Shown one piece after another: positions 25,770 through 35,724 of a DNA stretch of 64,000 nt (positions are counted from its first letter, which is position 1; the number at the start of each line of letters is the position of its first letter). The notes beneath the pieces were generated by a model that was given only the letters and a program-made list of their open reading frames with translations, did not search any database and was not told where the DNA came from. Where the stretch lies: NCBI RefSeq assembly GCF_030246945.1, contig NZ_CP126742.1, positions 806,001 through 870,000 of the forward strand. The letters are read 5' to 3'. The translations under genes were made by a program, and so were the position numbers. Source of the DNA: Microbacterium sp. zg-Y1090. GTDB lineage: Bacteria > Actinomycetota > Actinomycetes > Actinomycetales > Microbacteriaceae.

Positions 25770-25848
25770 CGGCACCCCGGACCCCGAGCATGCCGCAACC
25801 TCCGGCGTCGACGTGACCGTGCACAGTTCGCGCGACTACGCTGGCGAC

Positions 25849-26580
25849 GTGGCTTCCCGAAATCTGCCCGACCTGACGGCGTACGACGCCGTGCTCTTCG
25901 ACCTGGACGGCGTCCTCACGCCGACCGCCGAGGTGCACATGCACGCGTGGCAGACCATGTTCACCGAGCTGTTCGCGGCCTGGGGGATCACCCCGCCGTA
26001 CACCGAGCAGGACTACTTCCTGCACCTCGACGGCAAGAAGCGGTACGACGGCGTGGCGGCGCTGCTGCGCAGCCGCGACGTCGAGGTGCCGTGGGGCGAG
26101 CCGAGCGATCCGCCGAGCGCCGACACGGTGTGCGGCATCGGCAACCGCAAGAACCTCGTGTTCGAGCGGGTGCTGCGCCAAGACGGCATCGCCGCCTACC
26201 CGGGGTCGCTGCGGCTGCTGGACAAGCTGCAGGCGGCGGGCACGCCCATCGCGGTGGTCTCCAGCTCGAAGAACGCCCGCGAGGTGCTCACCGTGGCGGG
26301 GCTGATCGATCGCTTCCCCGTCATCATGGACGGCCTCGTCGCCGAGCGCGACCACCTGCCCAGCAAGCCCGCCCCCGACGTCTTCGTCGTCGCCGCGCGC
26401 ATGCTCGGGGTGGACCCCGCGCGCAGCGTCGCCATCGAAGACGCGCACAGCGGGGTGCAGTCCGCCGCCGCCGGCGGCTTCGGCCTCGTCATCGGCGTCG
26501 ACCGCGGTGTGGGCGCGCAGGTGCTGCGCGATGCCGGCGCAGACGTCGTCGTCGACGACCTCGACGCTTTCCTCCCCTGA
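25849..26580 (+). CDS. HAD hydrolase, beta-phosphoglucomutase-like
   Basis: HAD subfamily IA protein, 243 aa. Motif I DAVLFDLDGVLTPTAEVHMH (nucleophile Asp plus the +2 Asp typical of phosphomutases), motif II Ser in AVVSSSKNA, motif III Lys in SKPAPDVFVV, motif IV EDAHSGVQSA. Adjacent to a GH65 phosphorylase, it most likely converts beta-glucose-1-phosphate to glucose-6-phosphate (beta-phosphoglucomutase); a sugar-phosphate phosphatase is the alternative. GTG 25849 is preferred because TACGCT (25837-25842) lies 6 nt upstream; GTG 25813 would add 12 residues but lies upstream of that -10. Confidence 0.87.
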   Translation: MASRNLPDLTAYDAVLFDLDGVLTPTAEVHMHAWQTMFTELFAAWGITPPYTEQDYFLHLDGKKRYDGVAALLRSRDVEVPWGEPSDPPSADTVCGIGNRKNLVFERVLRQDGIAAYPGSLRLLDKLQAAGTPIAVVSSSKNAREVLTVAGLIDRFPVIMDGLVAERDHLPSKPAPDVFVVAARMLGVDPARSVAIEDAHSGVQSAAAGGFGLVIGVDRGVGAQVLRDAGADVVVDDLDAFLP

Positions 26581-26627
26581 CCGGTGCCCGACCGGCAGCA
26601 ACCCTCGAAAAAACCTGGAAGGCCCGC

Positions 26628-29180
26628 ATGATCGACCGTGATCGCTTCCCCGTCGACCCCTGGCGGCTCGTGGAGAAGAGCTTCTCGCTGGAGGATCTCG
26701 GCGTCACCGAGACCTTGTTCGCGCTCGGCAACGGCTACCTCGGCATGCGCGGAAACCCGCCCGAGGGACTGCAGGGTCACGAGCACGGCACCTTCATCAA
26801 CGGCTTCCACGAGACCTTCGCGATCCGTCACGCCGAGCAGGCCTACGGCTTCGCCGAGGTGGGCCAGACGATCATCAACGCTCCGGATGCCAAGGTCATG
26901 CGGGTCTACGTCGAGGACGAGCCGCTGTCGCTGGACATCGCCGACGTGCGCGAGTACGAGCGCGTGCTCGACATGCGTGACGGCGTGCTGCGCCGTCACG
27001 TGCTGTGGGTGACGCCCAGCGGCAAGGAGGTGCAGATCGACTTCGAGCGCATGGTGTCGTTCGAGGAGAAGCACCTCGCGGTGATGAAGATCACGGTGAC
27101 CGTGCTCAACGCCGACGCGCCGGTGACGATCAACTGCCAGCTGGTGAACCGCCAGGACGGCGAAGACGTCTACGGCGGCAGCTCGGCGGTGCGTGCGCCC
27201 CGCGCCGGGTTCGACCCGCGCAAGACCGACCGCATCCACGAGCGGGTGCTGCAGCCGCAGGACTACTGGCAGGACGGCTCGCGCACCGCGCTGTCGTACC
27301 GCGTCAACCAGTCGGGCATGACACTCGCCGTCGCCGCCGATCACATCATCGAGACCGAGAACGAGTACGACGTGCGCGGGCTCATCGAGCCCGACATCGC
27401 CAAGAACCTTTACCGCGTGCAGGCCAAGGCGGGGGTGCCGATCACGGTCACGAAGCTGGTGACCTACCACACGTCCCGTGGCGTGCCCGCCCGCGAGCTC
27501 GTCGACCGGTGCCGCCGCACGCTCGACCGCGCCTACACCACCGGCGTCCCCGCGCTGTTCGCGCAGCAGCGCAAGTGGCTGGACGAATTCTGGGACCGCT
27601 CCGACGTGCGCATCGGCGGACACGACGATCTGCAGCAGGCCACCCGCTGGTGTCTGTACCAGCTCGCGCAGGCCGCCGCGCGTGCCGACGGCCGCGGTGT
27701 GCCGGCCAAGGGCGTCACCGGCTCGGGGTACAGCGGACATTACTTCTGGGACACCGAGATCTACGTGCTGCCGTTCCTGGCGTACACGACGCCGCTGTGG
27801 GCACGCAACGCCCTGCGCATGCGGTACCTGATGCTGCCGGCGGCCCGCAAGCGTGCCGCGCAGCTCAACGAGGCGGGCGCCCTCTTCCCCTGGCGCACGA
27901 TCAACGGCGAGGAGGCCTCGGCCTACTACGCCGCGGGCACCGCGCAGTACCACATCAACGCCGACGTCTGCTTCGCCCTGGCGAAGTACGTGCGGGCGAC
28001 CGGCGACGTGGACTTCCTCTACACCGAGGGCATCGACATCGCCGTGGAGACCGCGCGCCTGTGGGCGACGCTCGGTTTCTGGCGCACGAGCGACGGCATC
28101 CACGACGATGACGACGACGCCGACGGCGACATGTTCCATATCCACGGTGTGACCGGTCCCGACGAGTACACGACCGTCGTCAACGACAACCTGTTCACGA
28201 ATGTGATGGCGCGCTTCAACCTGCGCTTCGCCGCGCGCACCGTGCGGGAGATGGAGCAGGACGCGCCGGAGGAGTACCGGCGCGCGATGGACCGGCTGGG
28301 CATCGAGCCCGGCGAGGCGGAGTCGTGGGACCGTGCCGCGGATGCGATGCACATCCCCTTCAGCGAAGCACTCGGCATCCACCCCCAGGATCACGTCTTC
28401 CTGGAGAAGGAGGTGTGGGACCTCGAGAACACGCCGCCCGAGAGTCGTCCGCTGCTGCTGCACTTCCACCCGCTGGTCATCTACCGGTATCAGGTGCTCA
28501 AGCAGGCAGACGTGGTGCTCGCGCTGTTCCTGCAGGGGAACCACTTCAGCGATGCCGAGAAGCTCGCCGACTTCAACTACTACGACCCGCTCACGACGGG
28601 CGACTCGACCCTGTCGGCGGTCGTGCAGGCGATCCTCGCCGCTGAGGTCGGCTACCAGGAGCTGGCACTGGAGTACTTCCTCGAGTCGATCTACGTCGAC
28701 CTCGGCGATCTGCACCACAACGCCGCCGATGGGGTGCACGTCGCGTCGGCGGGAGGGGTGTGGACGGCGCTCGTGTCCGGCTTCGGCGGCATGCGCGACC
28801 ACTTCGGCGACCTGTCGTTCGACCCGCGGCTGCCCGAGGGCTGGCCGTCGCTGGAGTACGCGCTGCACTGGCACGGCACACGCATCGATGTGCGGGTGAC
28901 CCCCGACGCGATCTCCTTCGACGTCGGCCCCGGCGGGCCCGTCGTGCTGTCGGTGCGCGGAGCGGGCTACGTCATCGCTGGCGACGAGACCCTCGTGGTG
29001 CCGCTCGACGGCCAGGGCACGCGTCGGCCCGGACGTCCGTCGCTGCGCCACATCGAGGATGCCCGTCGCGACGACGGCACCTTCCTGTCGGCGTCGATCC
29101 CCACGCTCACGAGCTCCATCCCGGTCATCTCCGACGACGAGCTGCTCGGCGACGACGCGAACGTCGGGGCGGACAGCTGA
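26628..29180 (+). CDS. Glycoside hydrolase family 65 phosphorylase
   Basis: An 850-residue GH65 enzyme with the N-terminal beta-sandwich, (alpha/alpha)6 barrel and C-terminal domains. Visible: GNGYLGMRGNPPEG, GYSGHYFWDTEIYVLPFLAY, FPWRTINGEEASAYYAAGTA and the general-acid Glu in GVTGPDEYTTVVNDN (about residue 513). It phosphorolyses an alpha-linked glucobiose (maltose, trehalose or kojibiose) to beta-glucose-1-phosphate plus glucose; sequence alone does not fix which. GGAAGG precedes the ATG. The upstream HAD gene supplies the matching mutase. Asp-rich insert near DGIHDDDDDADGDMFH. Confidence 0.94.
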   Translation: MIDRDRFPVDPWRLVEKSFSLEDLGVTETLFALGNGYLGMRGNPPEGLQGHEHGTFINGFHETFAIRHAEQAYGFAEVGQTIINAPDAKVMRVYVEDEPLSLDIADVREYERVLDMRDGVLRRHVLWVTPSGKEVQIDFERMVSFEEKHLAVMKITVTVLNADAPVTINCQLVNRQDGEDVYGGSSAVRAPRAGFDPRKTDRIHERVLQPQDYWQDGSRTALSYRVNQSGMTLAVAADHIIETENEYDVRGLIEPDIAKNLYRVQAKAGVPITVTKLVTYHTSRGVPARELVDRCRRTLDRAYTTGVPALFAQQRKWLDEFWDRSDVRIGGHDDLQQATRWCLYQLAQAAARADGRGVPAKGVTGSGYSGHYFWDTEIYVLPFLAYTTPLWARNALRMRYLMLPAARKRAAQLNEAGALFPWRTINGEEASAYYAAGTAQYHINADVCFALAKYVRATGDVDFLYTEGIDIAVETARLWATLGFWRTSDGIHDDDDDADGDMFHIHGVTGPDEYTTVVNDNLFTNVMARFNLRFAARTVREMEQDAPEEYRRAMDRLGIEPGEAESWDRAADAMHIPFSEALGIHPQDHVFLEKEVWDLENTPPESRPLLLHFHPLVIYRYQVLKQADVVLALFLQGNHFSDAEKLADFNYYDPLTTGDSTLSAVVQAILAAEVGYQELALEYFLESIYVDLGDLHHNAADGVHVASAGGVWTALVSGFGGMRDHFGDLSFDPRLPEGWPSLEYALHWHGTRIDVRVTPDAISFDVGPGGPVVLSVRGAGYVIAGDETLVVPLDGQGTRRPGRPSLRHIEDARRDDGTFLSASIPTLTSSIPVISDDELLGDDANVGADS

Positions 29181-29189
29181 GCCGGGCGC

Positions 29190-29939
29190 TCAGCCCGCGG
29201 GGGCGACGGTGACGACCGCGACGGCGACGACGGCCTGACCCGGCTCGACCCCGAGCCGTCGCAGGTCGCGCGCGGCGGACCACGCCTGCACGACCGCCTG
29301 GTCGGCCACGGTGCTGCCGTCGCCGCTCAGCAGGCGCACGGCGGCGTCGGTGCGGCCCTGCCCTCCGGCGGGGACGTACCCGGCGGCCTCCAGTGCGCGC
29401 AGCAGGGCGTCGACGTGCGGATCGGCCGCCGCCTCGCCGGGCAGCACCCAGACGCGCACGTCGGAGGTCGCCTCGAGCTCCTCGATGTCGGTGAAGGAAC
29501 GCTGCGTCCCGGTGAACGCGCACCCCGGCTCGCCCAGTCCGGCGAGGTCGACCTGCGGATCCGCGGAGACGGGAGCGGCGACGCGCTCGTCGGCGAGGAG
29601 TCGGGAGCCGCCCACGATCCACCAGGCGACGCCCGCCGGGCACGGCAGCGAGGCGTCGGCATCCGCATCCGCGCCGGCATCCGCACCCGCGCCGGCTCCC
29701 GCACCCGCACCCGCGCCGTCGCCGCGCTCGGGCGTCTCGGGGATCGTGGCGTCGGGCAGCGGGTGCAGGGGCGAGGGACCGGGCGTCGTCGACGCCGTGG
29801 GACTCGGGCTCGGAGTGGGGGTGGGCGTCTCGGAGGGGAGGCGAGGCGCGCACCCCGCCACCAGGAGGACGCCGACGACGATTCCGGCGGCGGCGCCGCA
29901 CAGCGCCCCTCGCCGCGATCGACCGCTCCTGATGCCCAT
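29190..29939 (-). CDS. Putative secreted lipoprotein, Pro/Thr-Ala/Gly-rich
   Basis: A 249-residue protein with a lipoprotein signal (hydrophobic AAAGIVVGVLLV and lipobox VAGC near residue 27), so it is likely anchored outside the membrane. Then comes a Pro/Thr/Ser-rich linker and an Ala-Gly-Asp repeat (GAGAGAGAGADAGADADAD). The C-terminal part (LPCPAGVAWWIVGG onwards) looks folded and has two Cys that may pair. No family recognised. The converging stop lies 9 bp from the GH65 stop. The ATG at 29939 is chosen because it gives the signal sequence a short positive N-region. Confidence 0.7.
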   Translation of the reverse strand: MGIRSGRSRRGALCGAAAGIVVGVLLVAGCAPRLPSETPTPTPSPSPTASTTPGPSPLHPLPDATIPETPERGDGAGAGAGAGAGADAGADADADASLPCPAGVAWWIVGGSRLLADERVAAPVSADPQVDLAGLGEPGCAFTGTQRSFTDIEELEATSDVRVWVLPGEAAADPHVDALLRALEAAGYVPAGGQGRTDAAVRLLSGDGSTVADQAVVQAWSAARDLRRLGVEPGQAVVAVAVVTVAPAG

Positions 29940-30043
29940 ACCGGCAGTCTCGCGCAGGCGGTGCGGAGGCGACACCCCGCAGCCGGATCGCCGGCTGGAT
30001 ACCCGCCGGACGTGATGTCGCGGGCACGCCGTAGGCTAGGAAC

Positions 30044-32287
30044 GTGACCACCGCCCTCTACCGCCGTTACCGTCCCGAGGCGTTCGGCGAGATGATCGGC
30101 CAGTCCCAGGTCACCGACCCGCTGATGACAGCGCTGCGCGGAGACCGGGTCGGGCATGCCTACCTCTTCTCCGGACCGCGCGGATGCGGCAAGACCACGT
30201 CGGCCCGCATCCTCGCCCGCTGTCTCAACTGCGCCGAGGGGCCGACCGACACCCCGTGCGGCACGTGCCCCAGCTGCGTGGAACTGGGCCGCAACGGCGG
30301 CGGCTCTCTCGACGTGGTCGAGATCGACGCGGCATCCCACAACGGCGTCGACGACGCCCGCGATCTGCGTGAGCGCGCCATCTTCGCGCCGGCCCGAGAC
30401 CGGTTCAAGATCTTCATCCTCGACGAGGCGCACATGGTCACCCCGCAGGGCTTCAACGCCCTGCTGAAGCTCGTCGAAGAGCCGCCCGACCACGTCAAGT
30501 TCATCTTCGCCACAACCGAGCCCGACAAGGTCATCGGCACCATCCGCTCGCGCACGCACCACTACCCGTTCCGGCTGGTGGCACCCGCGGCCATGCTCGA
30601 GTACGTGCAGGAGCTGTGCACGCAGGAGGGCGTCGAGGTCGAGACCGGCGTGCTGCCCCTCGTCGTGCGCGCCGGGGGCGGGTCACCGCGTGACACGCTG
30701 TCGCTGCTCGACCAGCTGATCGCCGGCTCCGATGTCGCCGAGGGCGGCGCGGTGCGTGTGAAGTACGAGCGCGCCGTCGCGCTGCTCGGCTACACCCACG
30801 CCGAGCTGCTCGACGAGGTCGTCGAGGCGTTCGGCTCGGGGGACGCCGCAGGCGCCTTCGCCGCGGTCGACCGGGTGGTGCAGACCGGGCAGGACCCGCG
30901 CCGGTTCGTCGACGACCTGCTGGAGCGGCTGCGCGACCTCATCATCGTGGCGGCCACCGGCGACGGCGCCGCCGCGGTGCTGCGCGGCGTGCCCGAGGAC
31001 GAGCTCGAGCGCATGGGTCGCCAGGCGGTGATCTTCGGCACCGAGCGTCTCTCGCGCACCGCCGACCTCGTCGTGACGGCTCTCGACGACATGACCGGTG
31101 CGACCTCCCCGCGCCTGCAGCTGGAGCTGATGGTCGCGCGGGTGCTCGCCCAGACCTCGCCCGCCGCGTCGGCCCCGGTCGCGCCTCCCGTGCAGGCCGA
31201 GCCCGTGCGCACACCGGCCCCGGCAGCCGTCGCGCCGCCGGTTCCGGCCCCTGCGCCCCGTGCGCCGGAGCCCCAGGCACCCGCGTCGCCCCCCGCGTCC
31301 GCGCCCGCCGCATCGGCGCCCGTCGCGCAGCCCGCCTCGGCGCCCGTCGCCTCGGCGCCCGTCGCGCAGCCGGCCTCGACACCTGTCACGGAGCCGGCAG
31401 CAGCGCCCGCGGAGCCCGTCCAGGAGCCGCAGGCCGCACCGGCCGAGCCGGTCGTGCCCGCCGGGCCGATCACGTTCGCGCACGTCCGCGACGCGTGGCC
31501 GGAGATCCTCAAGCGTCTCGAGGCCGTCAGCCGCACCTCGTGGCTGCTCGCGACCGTCGCACGGGTCGCGGCGTTCGACGACGACGTGCTGACCCTGGCG
31601 TTCCAGAGCCAGGCCGACGTCGCCGCGTTCAAGAAGCTGCAGGGCGGTCAGGGCCCGAGCGAAGACCTGCGCGGCGTGATCCAGCAGGTGCTCGGCATCC
31701 GCGTGAAGTACATCGCCCGTCACGACACCGATCCGACGCCGCCGCCGCCCGGTGCGGCACCGGCAGGCCCGGCCCCGGCCGGCCCCACTCCGAGCGACCC
31801 GGCACCCGGCGGTGCGCCCTCAGGCTCCGGCGACGGACGTCCGGCGCCCGGCGGCTCCCGCACTCCCTCGCCGGTCGGCGGCCCGTCGTCATCGCCGGCC
31901 GCCGCCGCGCCGGTGACGCAGTGGGCGGTCGCGCCGATCCCGGCCGACGACCCCACCGTGCCGGCCGCGCAGGCGCAGTTCGCCGTCGACGACGAGCCAG
32001 AAGACGCAGCGGCGTCCCGCGCCCGCGTCGCGACCCTCGCGCGCTCGCAGGAGGGCGAGGTGCTGCCCGCCGACGCGGTCGCGCCGTCGATGCCGGACGA
32101 CGAGCCCGATCTCGACGATGTCCCGCCGCCGCCCGACGACCTGCCGGTGCCGCCGGTCGTGGTCACCAGCCGCCCGATCGCCACGCGTCCCGGGGTCGAG
32201 CGTTACGGCGAGCCGGTCATCCGTCAGATGCTCGGCGCCACCTTCGTGCGCGAAGAGCCCTACTCCCCGCCGACGAGGTTCAACTAA
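30044..32287 (+). CDS. dnaX: DNA polymerase III subunit gamma/tau
   Basis: Clamp-loader ATPase and tau scaffold of the replisome, 747 aa. AAA+ core residues 1-240: Walker A GPRGCGKTTSAR, zinc module CLNCAEG...CGTCPSC, Walker B FKIFILDEAHM, sensor-1 KFIFATTEPDKV. A long Pro/Ala linker with repeated SAPVAQPAS units spans roughly residues 370-470, then a tau-specific region (ITFAHVRDAWPEILKRLEAV) and a second Pro-rich and acidic tail. The GTG start is leaderless: TAGGCT (30032-30037) ends 6 nt upstream. recR follows after 3 bp. Confidence 0.96.
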   Translation: MTTALYRRYRPEAFGEMIGQSQVTDPLMTALRGDRVGHAYLFSGPRGCGKTTSARILARCLNCAEGPTDTPCGTCPSCVELGRNGGGSLDVVEIDAASHNGVDDARDLRERAIFAPARDRFKIFILDEAHMVTPQGFNALLKLVEEPPDHVKFIFATTEPDKVIGTIRSRTHHYPFRLVAPAAMLEYVQELCTQEGVEVETGVLPLVVRAGGGSPRDTLSLLDQLIAGSDVAEGGAVRVKYERAVALLGYTHAELLDEVVEAFGSGDAAGAFAAVDRVVQTGQDPRRFVDDLLERLRDLIIVAATGDGAAAVLRGVPEDELERMGRQAVIFGTERLSRTADLVVTALDDMTGATSPRLQLELMVARVLAQTSPAASAPVAPPVQAEPVRTPAPAAVAPPVPAPAPRAPEPQAPASPPASAPAASAPVAQPASAPVASAPVAQPASTPVTEPAAAPAEPVQEPQAAPAEPVVPAGPITFAHVRDAWPEILKRLEAVSRTSWLLATVARVAAFDDDVLTLAFQSQADVAAFKKLQGGQGPSEDLRGVIQQVLGIRVKYIARHDTDPTPPPPGAAPAGPAPAGPTPSDPAPGGAPSGSGDGRPAPGGSRTPSPVGGPSSSPAAAAPVTQWAVAPIPADDPTVPAAQAQFAVDDEPEDAAASRARVATLARSQEGEVLPADAVAPSMPDDEPDLDDVPPPPDDLPVPPVVVTSRPIATRPGVERYGEPVIRQMLGATFVREEPYSPPTRFN

Positions 32288-32290
32288 GCC

Positions 32291-32884
32291 ATGTACGACG
32301 GCATCGTCCAGGACCTGATCGACGAGTTCGGCCGGCTGCCCGGCATCGGACCGAAGTCGGCGCAGCGCATCACGTTCCACATCCTGCAGACCCCCAACTT
32401 CGACGTGCAGCGCCTCTCGGTGCTGCTCAGCGACATCCGCGACAAGGTGCGCTTCTGCGAGATCTGCGGCAACGTGTCGGAGCAGGACCGCTGCGGCATC
32501 TGCCGTGACCCCCGCCGCGATCCCAGCGTCATCTGCGTCGTCGAGGATGCCAAGGACGTCGCCGCCATCGAGCGCACGCGCGAGTTCAAGGGGCTCTACC
32601 ACGTGCTCGGCGGGTCGATCAGCCCGATCGCCGGCATCGGGCCCGACGACCTGCGCATCACGCAGCTCATGCAGCGCCTCGCCGACGGCACGGTGCAGGA
32701 GGTCATCCTCGCCACGAACCCCAACCTCGAGGGCGAGGCGACGGCCACCTACCTCAGCCGACTGCTGCACTCCCTCGAGATCCGCGTCACCCGGCTGGCC
32801 TCGGGCCTGCCCGTCGGCGGCGACCTCGAGTACGCCGACGAAGTGACCCTGGGACGCGCGTTCGAGGGCCGCCGCTCGGTCTGA
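32291..32884 (+). CDS. recR: Recombination protein RecR
   Basis: DNA repair protein, 197 aa, works with RecF/RecO in loading RecA at gaps. N-terminal helix-hairpin-helix ([15 protein letters not shown]), C4 zinc finger ([18 protein letters not shown]), then a Toprim domain ([39 protein letters not shown]) and the C-terminal Walker-B-like tail. It lies 3 bp after dnaX; the pair is a conserved operon. Confidence 0.97.
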   Translation: MYDGIVQDLIDEFGRLPGIGPKSAQRITFHILQTPNFDVQRLSVLLSDIRDKVRFCEICGNVSEQDRCGICRDPRRDPSVICVVEDAKDVAAIERTREFKGLYHVLGGSISPIAGIGPDDLRITQLMQRLADGTVQEVILATNPNLEGEATATYLSRLLHSLEIRVTRLASGLPVGGDLEYADEVTLGRAFEGRRSV

Positions 32885-32890
32885 CCGAGG

Positions 32891-34285
32891 TCAGCGGCGC
32901 AGGCGAGCCCGCGCGCGCGCCACGCCCGTCAGCGATGCCCGCAGCGGCTGCCCGAGGTAGATGCCCAGAGATGCTCCCACCGCGAGGCTGATGCCCACGG
33001 TCGCCGCCGCGGCGAGGGTGCCGAACCCGGTGAGCAGCATCGCCGGCTCCGGGCCGGACTCGACGATCGACAGCAGGCCGCGGAACACTGCCGCTCCAGG
33101 GACGAGCGGCAGGATCGCGGCGGTCGTGATGGCCACCGACGGCACGTGCAGCCGGTAGGCGATGACGATGCCGAGAAGGCTGCCGCCGAAGGCGCCCATC
33201 CCCGCCGCAGCGGCGGCGTCGAAGCCGACGGCGGATGCGGCGACGAACCCGAGCCACGCGACCGTGCTCAACAGCGTGCTGATCACGACGATGCGCGCGC
33301 CGGCGCCGTTGAAGACCGCGACAGCCACGGCGATGAGGGCCGCGCCGAGGAACTGCAGCGGCAGGGGGCCGAAGGGCACCGCCTCGCTCGGGGGCTCCAT
33401 GCCCAGGCCGATGACGCGCGCCGTCTCGAGGCCCGCGAGGATCCCGAGAACGACGCCGAGGGTCTGCGTCATGAGCTCCAGGATGCGTCCGGTGGCCGTC
33501 AGCGCGAACCCGTCGATGGCATCCTGCGCCGCCCCCACGACGGTCAGCCCCGCGAGCATCAGCACGATGCCGGAGGCGACGATCACCGACGGGCGCACCG
33601 TCGCCGCCGCCTCCCAGCCGGTGGCGGCGAGGAGAGGACTCAGCGCCGCGACCATCGTCAGCACGAACGCACCGGCGATCTGGCTGAAGAAGTAGGGCAC
33701 GCGCGCCTTGGCGAGGGCGAACTGGGTGAGGGCGGCGAGGGCGGCCGCGATGAAGGCCAGCGCGATGACGAGCCAGTTGCCGCCGAACATCACCGCCACT
33801 CCCACCGCCAGCAGCGCCTGCGCCGCGATGACGATCGCCGGACGGTAGCGGAACGGGGCGCGCCGGATGGCGCGGAACCGCGCGGTTGCGGCATCCAGCG
33901 GGAGCCCGCCGACGACGTCGGTGACGAGACTCTGCAGCTTCTGCAGCCGGTCGTGGTCGGGCGCGGGTCCCCGCACGACCCGCAGCAGCGTGATCGGGCG
34001 GGCATCGTCGCCGCGGTGATGGGCGACGGTGATGGCGTTGTACGTGATGTCCACGTGCACCGGTTTCAGCCCGTAGGCTCCCGACACCCGCACGATCGTG
34101 AGTGCCACGTCGCTGGCGCTGGCGCCGGCGACGAGCATCGTCTCGCCGATGCGCACCGACAGGTCGAGCATCCGCGCCGCAAGGGTGTCGTCGATGATCG
34201 GAAGGGCCTCGGTCAGTGCGGGGGCCGTGTCGCTGCCCCGCAGAAGAGTGCCGAGGGATCGGGCCATCCGCTCTCTTCGATGCAT
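32891..34285 (-). CDS. Threonine/serine exporter family protein (ThrE-like)
   Basis: A 464-residue integral membrane protein with an N-terminal cytoplasmic/amphipathic domain (DUF1212 pattern: ARMLDLSVRIGETMLVAGAS, YGLKPVHVDITYNAITV) and about ten transmembrane segments after residue 160. Corynebacterium ThrE exports threonine and serine by proton antiport; the same is inferred here. Placement next to lysC and asd, the entry to threonine/lysine synthesis, is suggestive. ATG 34285 has GGAG about 11 nt upstream; ATG 34267 is the alternative. The stop is 7 bp from the recR stop (convergent). Confidence 0.88.
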   Translation of the reverse strand: MHRRERMARSLGTLLRGSDTAPALTEALPIIDDTLAARMLDLSVRIGETMLVAGASASDVALTIVRVSGAYGLKPVHVDITYNAITVAHHRGDDARPITLLRVVRGPAPDHDRLQKLQSLVTDVVGGLPLDAATARFRAIRRAPFRYRPAIVIAAQALLAVGVAVMFGGNWLVIALAFIAAALAALTQFALAKARVPYFFSQIAGAFVLTMVAALSPLLAATGWEAAATVRPSVIVASGIVLMLAGLTVVGAAQDAIDGFALTATGRILELMTQTLGVVLGILAGLETARVIGLGMEPPSEAVPFGPLPLQFLGAALIAVAVAVFNGAGARIVVISTLLSTVAWLGFVAASAVGFDAAAAAGMGAFGGSLLGIVIAYRLHVPSVAITTAAILPLVPGAAVFRGLLSIVESGPEPAMLLTGFGTLAAAATVGISLAVGASLGIYLGQPLRASLTGVARARARLRR

Positions 34286-34354
34286 CGTCCGCCCGTCTCC
34301 ACCCGTACCGCTGCATCGATCGTACCGAGCCGGCCGGAGGCCACCGTCACATGG

Positions 34355-34383
34355 CTGACCCGGAACGTGGCGATCCCTAGAAT
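34355..34383 (+). promoter_or_regulatory. lysC promoter
   Basis: CTGACC (34355-34360), 17-bp spacer, TAGAAT (34378-34383): the best vegetative-type -35/-10 pair in this stretch. It gives a leader of about 35-40 nt ending in AGGAG before the lysC ATG. No lysine-riboswitch fold was seen in the short leader. Confidence 0.6.
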
Positions 34384-34427
34384 GGGGCGTTGGGCGGCAT
34401 CGGCCCATAATCCCCAGGAGTTCCCCC

Positions 34428-35714
34428 ATGGCGTTGATCGTGCAGAAGTACGGCGGGTCGTCCGTCGCCGACGCGGAGAGCATCAAGCGGGTCGCGAAGC
34501 GCATCGTGGATGCCCGCCGCGCAGGCAACGAAGTGGTCGTCGCCGTCAGCGCGATGGGCGACACCACCGATGAGCTGCTCGACCTCGCCCACGAGGTGGC
34601 CCCCATCCCCGCGCCGCGCGAACTGGACATGCTGCTGTCCAGCGGCGAGCGCATCTCGATGGCGCTGCTGGCGATGGCGATCCACTCGATGGGCTTCGAG
34701 GCGCGCTCGTTCACCGGCAGCCAGGCCGGCATGATCACCGATGCCACGCACGGCGCGGCCCGCATCGTCGACGTCACGCCGGTGCGGCTGCGCGAAGCGC
34801 TCGACGAGGGCGCCATCGTCATCGTCGCCGGCTTCCAGGGCTTCAACCGCGACACGCGCGACATCACCACGCTCGGCCGCGGCGGCTCCGACACCACCGC
34901 CGTCGCCCTGGCCGCCGCCCTCGACGCCGACGTCTGCGAGATCTACAGCGACGTCGACGGCATCTTCACCGCCGACCCGCGGGTCGTGCCGAGGGCGCGC
35001 AAGCTCTCCGTCGTCAGCAGCGAGGAGATGCTGGAGATGGCGGCCAACGGCGCCAAGGTCCTCTACATCCGTGCGGTGGAATACGCCCGCCGTCATGGGG
35101 TCACGATCCACGCCCGGTCGACGTTCTCCTCCGCGGTGGGCACCTACGTGCTCGCCCCGGGGATGACCGCGCCCGACAGCGAAGAAGGAGCAGAGATGGA
35201 AGAGCCGATCGTCGCGGGAGTCGCGACCGACCTGAGCCAGGCCAAGGTCACCGTCACGGGCGTTCCCGACGTGCCGGGCAAGGCCGCGGAGATCTTCACC
35301 GTCGTGGCGCAGTCCGGCGCCAACGTCGACATGATCGTGCAGAACGTCTCGGCGGCGACCACCGGCCGCACCGACATCTCTTTCACGCTGCCCAAGAGCG
35401 ACGCCGGCACGGCCCTGCGCGCGCTGTCGGTGCGTCAGGGTGACATCGGGTACGAGGGACTCGTGCACGACGACCAGATCGGCAAGCTCTCGGTCGTGGG
35501 GGCCGGCATGCGCACCCACTCCGGGGTCTCGGCGACGCTCTTCGAGGCGCTGAGCACCGCGGGGATCAACATCGAGATGATCTCGACCTCCGAGATCCGC
35601 ATCTCGGTCGTGGTCCGCGGCGACGACCTCGCCGCCGCCGCCCGCGTCGTGCACACCGCGTACGGCCTCGACGGCGATGCGGAAGCCGTCGTGCACGCCG
35701 GCACCGGGCGCTGA
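34428..35714 (+). CDS. lysC: Aspartate kinase (alpha subunit, full length)
   Basis: Phosphorylates L-aspartate to aspartyl-4-phosphate, first step of the lysine, threonine, methionine and diaminopimelate pathway; 428 aa. N-terminal kinase domain begins [20 protein letters not shown], with STSGG-type loop equivalents ([16 protein letters not shown]). Two C-terminal ACT domains follow ([40 protein letters not shown]), where lysine/threonine feedback acts. asd follows after about 130 bp. In-frame start of the beta subunit is described separately. Confidence 0.97.
   Translation: MALIVQKYGGSSVADAESIKRVAKRIVDARRAGNEVVVAVSAMGDTTDELLDLAHEVAPIPAPRELDMLLSSGERISMALLAMAIHSMGFEARSFTGSQAGMITDATHGAARIVDVTPVRLREALDEGAIVIVAGFQGFNRDTRDITTLGRGGSDTTAVALAAALDADVCEIYSDVDGIFTADPRVVPRARKLSVVSSEEMLEMAANGAKVLYIRAVEYARRHGVTIHARSTFSSAVGTYVLAPGMTAPDSEEGAEMEEPIVAGVATDLSQAKVTVTGVPDVPGKAAEIFTVVAQSGANVDMIVQNVSAATTGRTDISFTLPKSDAGTALRALSVRQGDIGYEGLVHDDQIGKLSVVGAGMRTHSGVSATLFEALSTAGINIEMISTSEIRISVVVRGDDLAAAARVVHTAYGLDGDAEAVVHAGTGR
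35196..35714 (+). CDS. Aspartokinase beta subunit (internal start)
   Basis: In-frame ATG within lysC, preceded by GAAGGAGCAGAG, an excellent ribosome-binding site. The product (172 aa, [20 protein letters not shown]...) covers both ACT domains. This matches the alpha2beta2 arrangement known from Corynebacterium and Bacillus, where the beta chain is translated from an internal start and carries feedback control. The Shine-Dalgarno motif is visible; use of the start is inferred from the family. Confidence 0.8.
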   Translation: MEEPIVAGVATDLSQAKVTVTGVPDVPGKAAEIFTVVAQSGANVDMIVQNVSAATTGRTDISFTLPKSDAGTALRALSVRQGDIGYEGLVHDDQIGKLSVVGAGMRTHSGVSATLFEALSTAGINIEMISTSEIRISVVVRGDDLAAAARVVHTAYGLDGDAEAVVHAGTGR

Positions 35715-35724
35715 CCCACGCCAC

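Noticed and set aside
34384..34427. Lysine riboswitch ahead of lysC
   Set aside because: The leader is only about 40 nt and shows no conserved riboswitch elements.
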